Assembly (NCBI GenBank): GCA_902782715.1
Contig: CACZOG010000144.1
Coordinates: 1-16,860, forward strand
Direction of reading: 5' to 3'
Length of the DNA stretch: 16,860 nt
Origin: an uncultured Lachnospiraceae bacterium
GTDB taxonomy: Bacteria; Bacillota; Clostridia; Lachnospirales; Lachnospiraceae
This document shows, piece after piece, positions 1 to 6,580 of the stretch. Numbering within the stretch: position 1 is the stretch's first letter; each line of letters opens with the position of its first letter. The notes beneath the pieces were generated by a model, which did no database searches, was not told where the DNA came from, and saw only the letters and a list, made by a program, of their open reading frames with translations. The translations under genes and the position numbers were made by a program.

Positions 1-642
1 GCAAGAGCATGCTTTAACTATGCGCTTGATACAAAGCAGGAATTATGGTTTGCAACAAAAGATACCATTTCCAAAAAGTACGATCATAATTTCAAAGATA
101 TTTTCCAGGAGATCTTTGATAATGAGTACAAAGAAAAATTTGAAGCTGCAGGCATTACATATTTCTACACACTTATTGATGATGCCGTAGCTCGTGTAAT
201 GAAATCAAAAGGCGGTTTTATCTGGGCCTGCAAGAATTATGACGGTGATGTAATGAGTGATATGGTTTCAAGTGCATTCGGCTCACTTGCCATGATGACT
301 TCCGTACTTGTATCTCCCGACGGAGTATATGAATACGAAGCCGCACACGGAACAGTACAGAGACACTATTACAAACATCTTAAAGGTGAAGAGACAAGCA
401 CAAACTCCGTTGCAACTATCTTTGCATGGACAGGTGCTTTAAGAAAAAGAGGCGAACTTGACAAAAATGCCGAACTCGTTTCTTTTGCAGATATGCTTGA
501 AAAAGCGACTATCAAAACTATAGAGTCAGGCAAGATGACCAAGGATCTTGCCCTTATCACTTCACTTGAAAATGTAACTGTTCTTAATTCGGAAGACTTC
601 ATTAAGGAGATCAAGAATACACTTGATGAACTTATGAAATAA
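1..642 (+). CDS. icd: NADP-dependent isocitrate dehydrogenase, C-terminal part (5' end outside window)
   Basis: This enzyme oxidatively decarboxylates isocitrate to 2-oxoglutarate with NADP+ in the cytoplasm. It supplies the carbon skeleton for glutamate. The frame is open from base 1 and 213 codons are visible, about half the usual ~400. The metal-site block KNYDGDVMSDMV carries the paired aspartates that bind Mg/Mn. It is followed by MMTSVLVSPDG and then EAAHGTVQRHY, where Arg-His is the usual recognition site for the NADP 2'-phosphate. KGEETSTN and IFAWTGAL follow. Together with FKDIFQEIFD upstream, these are typical of the eukaryote-like (IDH1/2-type) subfamily rather than the E. coli Icd type. 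The gene ends just before a strong intrinsic terminator at 661-692. The family call is firm. The start, upstream partners and regulation cannot be seen. Confidence 0.95.
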   Translation, partial: ARACFNYALDTKQELWFATKDTISKKYDHNFKDIFQEIFDNEYKEKFEAAGITYFYTLIDDAVARVMKSKGGFIWACKNYDGDVMSDMVSSAFGSLAMMTSVLVSPDGVYEYEAAHGTVQRHYYKHLKGEETSTNSVATIFAWTGALRKRGELDKNAELVSFADMLEKATIKTIESGKMTKDLALITSLENVTVLNSEDFIKEIKNTLDELMK

Positions 643-644
643 TT

Positions 645-674
645 TTGTAAAGTTGTTTACGGCCTGGAGATAAT
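645..674 (+). promoter_or_regulatory. Possible promoter overlapping the icd terminator
   Basis: TTGTAA at 645-650 and GATAAT at 669-674 are 18 bp apart. They match the sigma-A consensus in 4/6 and 5/6 positions. The -10 would lie partly in the terminator loop, giving a start near 681 and letting the methyltransferase gene escape the icd terminator. This rests on pattern only; AT-rich DNA gives such matches by chance. Confidence 0.25.
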
Positions 675-695
675 TTTCTTCAGGCCTTTTTTGTT
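661..695 (+). terminator. Intrinsic terminator after icd
   Basis: A 10-bp stem (661-670 with 677-686, one G-U pair) has a 6-nt loop and is followed by six T from 687. It lies 18 bases after the icd stop. The T-run ends only a few bases before the ribosome site of the next gene at 701-704. Confidence 0.85.
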
Positions 696-710
696 TAAAA
701 GGAGTTAATA

Positions 711-1508
711 ATGGAAAATTACATAAAAGGTAATAAAGAAGCCTGGGAAGAGGCTTTTGATCAAAGAGATGCATCATGGGGAACGGATATCGTAGAAAGG
801 ATCAGTAATGAAGATTATCCGTTCTTTAATGAAGATACAAAAAATGTTTTAAAAACTATAGATACCAAAGATAAAGTGATAGGTCAGTTCTGCTGTAATA
901 ACGGTCGGGAGCTCATGTCACTTGTTAAGTGCGGGAATGCAAAAAAAGGTATCGGTTTTGATATTGCAGAGAATCAGGTGGCATTCGCCAATGAAAAAGC
1001 AAAAGAACTTGATCTGCCATGTGAATTTATTGCAGCAAATATTTATGATATCGATGATAACTACAAGGAAATGTTTGATGTTGTTCTGATAACTATCGGA
1101 GCACTTTGCTGGTTTGACGACCTTGATAAATTCTTTGGGATCATAAGTAAATGCATGAAACCGGGTGCGGTGATCGTTATCAATGAGCAGCATCCCTGCA
1201 CAAACATGCTTGCATCCGAATGTGATGAAGTTTACAGTCCCGATCATAAAAAAGAATGTCATTTTTCATATTTTGAACATGAATGGAAGGGTAACGGCGG
1301 AATGTATTATATGACTAAGAAAAGTTATGAGTCCAAGACATTTACCGATTATACACATTCCATGTCACAGATCGTTCAGGGTATGTGCAATAATGGGATT
1401 GTTATTACAGGACTTAAGGAATTTGATTATGATATAGGTGCCGGATTTGATGCTATTGACGGAAGCGAATATCCTTTATCGATGATACTGCAGGGTAAGA
1501 AATTATAA
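711..1508 (+). CDS. Class I SAM-dependent methyltransferase, substrate unknown
   Basis: The predicted product is a 265-aa soluble methyltransferase with a Rossmann-like fold. Motif I lies around residues 56-67 (VIGQFCCNNGRE), and an acidic residue at the end of beta-2 is D84 (GIGFDIAENQV), the expected ribose-binding position. AANIYDID at 108-115 is motif III-like. FDVVLITIGALCWF at 122-135 is motif IV-like, and KPGAVIVINEQHP at 150-162 matches the post-motif strand. The CCNNGREL form of motif I occurs in a recognisable group of bacterial class I methyltransferases whose substrates are mostly unknown. The C-terminal third (about 175-265) is aromatic-rich and probably forms the substrate lid. 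The ribosome site GGAG at 701-704 is 6 nt before the ATG. A strong bidirectional terminator follows. It may be expressed by read-through from icd or from a weak promoter inside the icd terminator. A small-molecule target is likely but not shown. Confidence 0.85.
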   Translation: MENYIKGNKEAWEEAFDQRDASWGTDIVERISNEDYPFFNEDTKNVLKTIDTKDKVIGQFCCNNGRELMSLVKCGNAKKGIGFDIAENQVAFANEKAKELDLPCEFIAANIYDIDDNYKEMFDVVLITIGALCWFDDLDKFFGIISKCMKPGAVIVINEQHPCTNMLASECDEVYSPDHKKECHFSYFEHEWKGNGGMYYMTKKSYESKTFTDYTHSMSQIVQGMCNNGIVITGLKEFDYDIGAGFDAIDGSEYPLSMILQGKKL

Positions 1509-1516
1509 TTGATTAA

Positions 1517-1554
1517 AGAACCCCGAATGTTTTTGATGACATTCGGGGTTTTGT
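1517..1554. terminator. Bidirectional intrinsic terminator between convergent genes
   Basis: A GC-rich 12-bp stem (1519-1530 with 1539-1550) has an 8-nt loop. On the plus strand a T-rich tail follows, ending the methyltransferase. On the minus strand the tail is TTCTTTAAT, ending the ABC-F gene whose stop lies at 1577. Confidence 0.88.
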
Positions 1555-1576
1555 TATTATTGCAAATAAGAGATTT

Positions 1577-3547
1577 TTAGGAATTCAGATTTTCCCATTC
1601 TTCATATAAAGCTGTAAGCTTATCGTTTATTTCTGCCTGTTTTGCACATAATTCGTTTAGCTTTGCAGAATTGGACGATACGCCGGGTTTGGCCATTTCT
1701 TCATCTATTTCGGCTGAACTCTTTTCGAGTTTTTCGATTTCGTCTTCAAGGTTTTTGATCTTATTCTCAAGCTTTCGTTTTTCACTCTGTGCCTGTTTTG
1801 CGATAAGCCAGTCATTCTTTGATGAACTGTCATTTAAAGATGCTGAAGCTGTATCGCTAATACCGGAAGAAATGACTGTCTTGCCTGCGTAAGAATTGTT
1901 TCCAGCAAAATCTTTATTCTGATTAACCCCGGCATTACGTAATTCGGCACTTTTTTCAAGATAATAATCATAATTGCCCAAGTAATTGACGAACTTATTG
2001 TTTTCAAGACTTAAGATCCTGTCAGCCGTTTTATTGATAAAGTATCTGTCGTGAGACACATAAAGACATGTTCCCTCAAAGCTGTTCAATGCATCTTCAA
2101 GAATTGTTTTTGAAGTCATATCCAGATGGTTTGTAGGCTCGTCGAGAATAAGGAAGTTTGCTTTTGAAAGCATGATCTTTGCAAGTACGACTCTGCATTT
2201 CTCGCCGCCGCTTAAAACTCCGATCCTTTTAAACACATCATCGTCAGAGAATAGAAATGCACCGAGAGTATTTCTTATTTCTGTCTGAGTCATATTCGGA
2301 TAGGAGTCGGATATCTCATCAAATAAAGTCTTTTTATCGTCTACAACCGTTGACTGCTGATCGAAATAACCGATCGTTACATTCGAGCCGAATTTGATCT
2401 CGCATTCGCTGTCGGAAGAGAGGATATCGTTTATTATCTTTAAAACAGTTGTCTTTCCTGAGCCGTTGGCTCCGATGATGGCAACGTGTTCGCCTTTTTT
2501 AAGTTCGAAAGAAATGTCTGAAAAAAGATTCTTTCCTTCAAAACTCTTTGAAATACCCTTTACGGATAAAACATCTTTTCCGCTTTCTATATTCGGCGTT
2601 AAGAAGAGCTTCATTTCATTGTCGTTTTCGACGGGTTTGTCCAGAACTTCGATCTTATCAAGCATTTTCTGCCTTGATTCGGCTCTTTTAATGGATTTTT
2701 CCCTGTTAAAAGAACGAAGTTTCTTTATTACTTCCATCTGATGTTTGATTTCGCGCTGCTGATTTTCGTAAGCTGACATCAAAGAATCGGTGTATTGTTC
2801 TTTTTTAACGATAAAATCATCATAATTACCGTCAAAAGAGATTATGGATGAACCGAATATCTCCATAACCTTATTGGCGGTCTTGTTTATAAAATATCTG
2901 TCATGCGATACAAAAAGTACGGCAGATGAAACGTTTGAAAGATAATTTTCAAGCCATTCGACGGATCTGATATCAAGATAGTTTGTAGGCTCGTCAAGAA
3001 GGATGAGATCCGGCTTGTTTAGAAGGATCTTACCAAGCATAAGTCGTGTTCTTTCGCCGCCTGATAAAAGTTTAACCTGTTTATCTGCCGAATCCTTAAA
3101 ATCCAGACCGTTTAAAACACCGTTTATTTCCGACTTGTATGTATATCCGCCGCTTTTTTCGAATATTTCGGCAAGAGAGTGGTATTTGTTCATATAATCG
3201 TTCATTTCACTCTCTGAAACATTCTTTAAGTTTTCTTCCATTGAACGGATCTGTTCTTCGGTCTCGATAAGTTTCCTTTTACAATCCAGCAGTTCTTCGT
3301 AAACGGTTTTATCGGAATTAAAGTCCTGCTGCTGGGCAACATAACCGAATGTGGAATCCTTTTTAAAGACAATATCCCCTGTGTCGGCACTGTATTCTCC
3401 CGTGATCATCTTTAAAAGAGTCGATTTTCCCGTACCGTTATCGCCTATAAGGGCACATTTGTCGCCTTCATTTAAAAGAAATGTTATATTTTTAAGTATA
3501 GTTTCATCCGCAAAAGAGATTGAAACATTATTGACAGAAAGTATCAT
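1577..3547 (-). CDS. ABC-F family ATPase (YdiF-like translation factor)
   Basis: This soluble 656-aa protein has two ABC domains and no membrane segment. ABC-F proteins bind the ribosomal E site and relieve stalled or misplaced peptidyl-tRNA. Domain 1 has Walker A 35-43 (GDNGTGKST), signature LSGGE 161-165, Walker B LILLDEPTN 182-189 and switch SHD near 214. Domain 2 has Walker A 359-367 (GANGSGKTT), LSGGE 445-449 and LILDEPTN 466-473. Both catalytic glutamates are present. A linker of about 85 residues (241-325) with SIKRAESRQK is the charged P-site tRNA-interaction motif. A low-complexity Ser/Asn stretch (545-577) leads to a C-terminal coiled coil (580-655), as in Bacillus YdiF. The linker is not unusually long, so a housekeeping factor is likelier than an antibiotic-protection protein. 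The start has a modest GGTGA site. A promoter is proposed at 3601-3629, and the gene appears monocistronic. Confidence 0.92.
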   Translation of the reverse strand: MILSVNNVSISFADETILKNITFLLNEGDKCALIGDNGTGKSTLLKMITGEYSADTGDIVFKKDSTFGYVAQQQDFNSDKTVYEELLDCKRKLIETEEQIRSMEENLKNVSESEMNDYMNKYHSLAEIFEKSGGYTYKSEINGVLNGLDFKDSADKQVKLLSGGERTRLMLGKILLNKPDLILLDEPTNYLDIRSVEWLENYLSNVSSAVLFVSHDRYFINKTANKVMEIFGSSIISFDGNYDDFIVKKEQYTDSLMSAYENQQREIKHQMEVIKKLRSFNREKSIKRAESRQKMLDKIEVLDKPVENDNEMKLFLTPNIESGKDVLSVKGISKSFEGKNLFSDISFELKKGEHVAIIGANGSGKTTVLKIINDILSSDSECEIKFGSNVTIGYFDQQSTVVDDKKTLFDEISDSYPNMTQTEIRNTLGAFLFSDDDVFKRIGVLSGGEKCRVVLAKIMLSKANFLILDEPTNHLDMTSKTILEDALNSFEGTCLYVSHDRYFINKTADRILSLENNKFVNYLGNYDYYLEKSAELRNAGVNQNKDFAGNNSYAGKTVISSGISDTASASLNDSSSKNDWLIAKQAQSEKRKLENKIKNLEDEIEKLEKSSAEIDEEMAKPGVSSNSAKLNELCAKQAEINDKLTALYEEWENLNS

Positions 3548-3600
3548 TTTTCACCGTAATATCTCTAATCAGGTTATATTTTTGATTTAAAACCTTAAAT

Positions 3601-3629
3601 ATAATATCAATTTTTACATTATGAATCAA
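3601..3629 (-). promoter_or_regulatory. Predicted sigma-A promoter of the ABC-F gene
   Basis: On the minus strand, TTGATT (3624-3629) and TATTAT (3601-3606) are separated by 17 bp. Each is one or two bases from consensus. The expected transcript start near 3594 gives a leader of roughly 45 nt, too short to hold an attenuator of the kind known for antibiotic-inducible ABC-F genes. Confidence 0.55.
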
Positions 3630-3782
3630 ATTTATTTTAAAAGGTATAAATTTCGTTCTCAGATAACCGTAAAAATGCATATATTTTCAAGGATTTCCGA
3701 TGATTCTTTGTTCAATTATTGATAATAACAATATGGAATTTGTGCTTTATTTATGATAATATGACTATATATGGGTTTTTAT

Positions 3783-3788
3783 AAGGAG
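3783..3788 (+). promoter_or_regulatory. Ribosome binding site that fixes the membrane-protein start
   Basis: AAGGAG lies 9 nt before the in-frame ATG at 3798. The earlier in-frame ATG at 3771 has no upstream purine-rich site. It would also sit almost on the transcript start implied by the -10-like GATAAT at 3755-3760. I therefore choose 3798. Confidence 0.75.
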
Positions 3789-3797
3789 ATGAATGAA

Positions 3798-5285
3798 ATG
3801 TTTGCAAGTGTTTATGCCGAATTAAGGGCTCATAAGAAGCTTATTATCGGCTATGTTTCAGTTTGTATGCTTCTGGCGGTTTTTTGTTCTCCGTTTTTCG
3901 GAGTTAAGGATCTGAGCATTGTTAATGCAGCCGAAGAAGAAACCGTATCTGCCGGAGAAACTATATATACATTAACAACAATGTTCACAGGAAAAGCGAT
4001 CCGTAATATTGCAGGTTCCTATGCATCAGTAGTCGGCGTTTCCGCCGAACCTTTTACGGCTCTTTTGTTCCTTGGACTTATCGAAAATATCAATAAACTT
4101 TGCGGAAGCCCTCTTAACGTTGTTTCGACACCGGCGGGTAATCCGATAGTTTTACTGCTTGTTGCGTTATTTTTCGTGGCAAGCAAACTAATGAAATCAT
4201 TTGAAACCACAAAAGTATTCGGACTCTGTACGCTCGGAGAACTTGAGAAATATTTGGGACTTGTATTTATACTGGTTCTCGGGATCATGAATGTTGTCGG
4301 AGTTACCGATATTTTCGTAACCAATACAGTCAGTGCGGCTTCGAATGTCCCGGTTGGTGCTGCGAATTCATCGATCTTTGTCGGAATCGTCAGTGCTTTG
4401 TTCTCTGTATTCATGGCTTTGATGTCCGTTGTCGTTTACCTTGTAGTAAAGACTGTTTTCTTCGGACTTGATGCACTTCAGTCATGCTTCTCGTTCATTC
4501 CGTTCTCGGGTGCGCTTTTTGAACTTTTCAAGAGTGTATTTGTAATAGTTACAATTTCGATAAATATCGTATTCCCCTGGATCGGAGTAGTTTTAAACAT
4601 TGTCGTATTTCTTATCTGTCTGCTTCTTTTCAAATTCTTCATTAATGTTGAAGAGTTTTTAAGAAAGATCTATATCAAGCCTTTCCTTGCGAGAATGAGA
4701 GGCTTTAACGACGAAATTCCTTTGGTTTCGCTTAAAGTTCCAAAATTCGTAAAGAAATACTGTAATGCAAACGGTTTGAATTACAATGTCTGCATTCCGG
4801 CTTATGCGTTTAAGAAAAAGGAAGCTGACGATTATAAGATGAAATTCATGGAGAAGATATGGATCATCAATACCGATGAAGGACCGATCTTCCTTAAGAA
4901 AAAAGGTCTTAAGAGAGTTATGAAATATGAACTTTTCGGTAAAGATAAGACATATTATATGAGAAAAGAGTTCAGATTCATCGAGATCTTTTCCAATCCC
5001 AAGGACGAAAAGCTTTCCAAGAAGGATTTAAGAGTTGTTTTCTCGGTTGAATACATGAAGAGATTCGAAGAGATCGTAGGTATTTTCGGTTTTGAAAACT
5101 ATCATGTGGTAAAACAGAATATGAAACTTTCGAAGAAAGAACTGCGTGCCGAAAAACGTGAAATGCGTAAAGAAAAAATAAAAGGAAAGGTCGATAACTT
5201 TACCAATTCGGCTGCAGAGAAGATCAAGCCGGCTTATAACAAGGTAAGATCAGTTCTTCCTTTTGCAAAAGAAAAACAAGAATAA
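3798..5285 (+). CDS. Multi-pass membrane protein with basic cytoplasmic tail, unrecognised family
   Basis: I do not recognise this 495-aa protein. A short basic N-terminus (HKK) is followed by a hydrophobic segment at about 14-35. An acidic external stretch near 44-55 comes after VNAA, which could be read as a signal-peptidase site, though an anchored segment is equally likely. Further hydrophobic segments lie near 115-130, 151-170, 192-220 and 243-282 (probably two helices), with weaker hydrophobic stretches around 75-95. From about 284 the protein is soluble and very basic. A mixed alpha/beta-looking part (300-440) contains CNANGLNYNVCIPAYAF and WIINTDEGPIF, and a Lys/Arg/Glu helix fills 450-495. 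A folded intracellular domain behind a membrane anchor is therefore likely. It starts a run of four same-strand genes, 21 bp before the next start and with no terminator between. Its function is unknown. Confidence 0.8.
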   Translation: MFASVYAELRAHKKLIIGYVSVCMLLAVFCSPFFGVKDLSIVNAAEEETVSAGETIYTLTTMFTGKAIRNIAGSYASVVGVSAEPFTALLFLGLIENINKLCGSPLNVVSTPAGNPIVLLLVALFFVASKLMKSFETTKVFGLCTLGELEKYLGLVFILVLGIMNVVGVTDIFVTNTVSAASNVPVGAANSSIFVGIVSALFSVFMALMSVVVYLVVKTVFFGLDALQSCFSFIPFSGALFELFKSVFVIVTISINIVFPWIGVVLNIVVFLICLLLFKFFINVEEFLRKIYIKPFLARMRGFNDEIPLVSLKVPKFVKKYCNANGLNYNVCIPAYAFKKKEADDYKMKFMEKIWIINTDEGPIFLKKKGLKRVMKYELFGKDKTYYMRKEFRFIEIFSNPKDEKLSKKDLRVVFSVEYMKRFEEIVGIFGFENYHVVKQNMKLSKKELRAEKREMRKEKIKGKVDNFTNSAAEKIKPAYNKVRSVLPFAKEKQE

Positions 5286-5306
5286 ATAGAAAGTTGAGAC
5301 AAAAAA

Positions 5307-6545
5307 ATGGCCAAAGTATTACCTTTTTGCGGGATAAGACCCACAGTTGAAAAATGTTCAAAGATCGCAGCACTTCCTTACGATGTTTACAATCGTGAAG
5401 AAGCAAAAGAAGTTGTAATGAAAAATCCCGATTCATTTCTTGCTATCGACAGAGCTGAAACTTCTTTCCCCGATGATGTAGACACTTATGATGAGAGAGT
5501 TTATAAAAAAGCTCATGACATGTTATGGGAGAGGATCGATAAAGGCGATTTTGTTAAAGAAGATAAAAAGGTTTACTACATCTACGAACTTATTATGGAC
5601 GGAAGATCGCAGACAGGTATCGTAGCTTGTGCATCGATCGATGATTACATTAATAATGTTATAAAGAAACATGAGAATACAAGAGCCGACAAGGAAGTTG
5701 ACAGAATCAAACATGTATCGACATGCGAAGCTCAGACAGGCCCTATTTTCCTTGCTTACAGATCAAATGACGTGATCAACGGTGTTGTTGACAAGATCAA
5801 AAAAACAGCTGCTCTTTATGATTTTGTTGCTGAAGACGGTATTGCACATAAGGCATGGATCATATCTGATGAAGCAGACATAAAGGCTATTGAAGAAGCT
5901 TTCGCGGGAATGGATTCAATTTATATCGCAGACGGACATCACAGATGTGCTTCCGCATGCAAGGTTGGTCTTATGAAGAGAGAAGAGAATCCTTCATATA
6001 CCGGAGATGAAGAATTTAATTATTTCCTTTCGGTTCTTTTCCCTGACGATCAGCTTATGATCATGGATTATAACCGTGTGGTCAAAGATCTTAACGGTTT
6101 ATCGAATGATGAATTTGTTTCAAAGATCAAAAATGTATTTGATGTCGTAAAAGAAAGCGATACAGCAATCAAGCCTTCAAAGAAAGGTGAAGTATCGATG
6201 TATTTAAACGGCAGATGGACTCTTTTAAATGTAAAAGATGCCTTTAAATCAGAAGATCCCATCAAAGGACTTGATGTTTCCATTCTTCAGAATGAGATAT
6301 TAAATCCGGTTCTCGGAATCGAAGATCCCAAGACGGATAAGCGTATTGATTTCGTCGGAGGGATCAGAGGACTTAAGGAACTTGAAAGAAGATGTGCAAA
6401 TGACTGCGTTCTTGCTTTTGCAATGTATCCCACTTCGATCGGAGAACTCTTTAACGTTGCCGATGCAAAGCTTCTTATGCCGCCCAAGAGCACATGGTTT
6501 GAGCCTAAGTTAAGAAGCGGAATGTTTATTCACAGCATTAAATAA
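5307..6545 (+). CDS. DUF1015 family protein (COG4198)
   Basis: The 412-aa cytoplasmic protein belongs to the DUF1015 family, found in bacteria and archaea and lacking a settled function as far as I know. The N-terminus has the family pattern of an early proline-rich strand (PFCGIRPT) and LPYDVYN. Two conserved blocks look like an active or ligand site: KHENTR at 121-126 and DGHHR at 209-213, with TGPIFLAY between them. The C-terminal half includes FLSVLFPDDQLMIMDYNRVV, IDFVGG and the late PKSTWFEPK block expected of the family. The length is normal. In other Clostridia I recall this family beside serine-biosynthesis genes; no such gene is visible here. The ribosome site is weak (purines around 5289-5299). 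The gene lies 21 bp after the membrane-protein stop and 35 bp before the next start, so cotranscription is likely. Confidence 0.88.
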   Translation: MAKVLPFCGIRPTVEKCSKIAALPYDVYNREEAKEVVMKNPDSFLAIDRAETSFPDDVDTYDERVYKKAHDMLWERIDKGDFVKEDKKVYYIYELIMDGRSQTGIVACASIDDYINNVIKKHENTRADKEVDRIKHVSTCEAQTGPIFLAYRSNDVINGVVDKIKKTAALYDFVAEDGIAHKAWIISDEADIKAIEEAFAGMDSIYIADGHHRCASACKVGLMKREENPSYTGDEEFNYFLSVLFPDDQLMIMDYNRVVKDLNGLSNDEFVSKIKNVFDVVKESDTAIKPSKKGEVSMYLNGRWTLLNVKDAFKSEDPIKGLDVSILQNEILNPVLGIEDPKTDKRIDFVGGIRGLKELERRCANDCVLAFAMYPTSIGELFNVADAKLLMPPKSTWFEPKLRSGMFIHSIK

Positions 6546-6568
6546 TTTATCGATTATTCTTTAAATTC

Positions 6569-6573
6569 GGGGG
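6569..6573 (+). promoter_or_regulatory. Ribosome binding site deciding the branching-enzyme-like start
   Basis: The run GGGGG is 7 nt before the ATG at 6581 but only 1 nt before the in-frame ATG at 6575. The later start is therefore preferred, and the protein loses only two residues. Confidence 0.6.
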
Positions 6574-6580
6574 TATGATT

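Larger units (their letters stand above)
3548..3797. other. Divergent intergenic region
   Basis: About 250 bp of very AT-rich DNA separate the minus-strand ABC-F gene from the plus-strand membrane-protein gene. It holds the minus-strand promoter above. For the plus strand, TATGAT (3752-3757) and GATAAT (3755-3760) are -10-like, but I see no convincing -35 at the right distance. No hairpin, RNA gene or small coding frame is convincing here. Confidence 0.6.

Noticed and set aside
876..911. Atypical motif I (CCNNGRE) of the methyltransferase as a sign of inactivity
   Set aside because: The same motif form is found in a known group of class I methyltransferases, and the ribose-binding acid D84 is present.
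918..1262. Minus-strand open frame of 114 codons inside the methyltransferase
   Set aside because: It lies wholly antisense to a conserved domain, its start is unsupported and it has no family pattern.
1577..3547. ABC-F gene as an antibiotic resistance determinant
   Set aside because: The linker length and C-terminal coiled coil resemble YdiF-type housekeeping proteins, and the leader looks too short for drug-induced attenuation.
3771..3797. Upstream ATG at 3771 as the membrane-protein start
   Set aside because: It has no ribosome site, and AAGGAG at 3783-3788 lies downstream of it, properly spaced for 3798.
4019..4414. Minus-strand open frame of 131 codons opposite the membrane-protein gene
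   Set aside because: It is antisense to a membrane-protein gene with clear hydrophobic segments and has no ribosome site or recognisable domain. It is a shadow of that gene's codon pattern.
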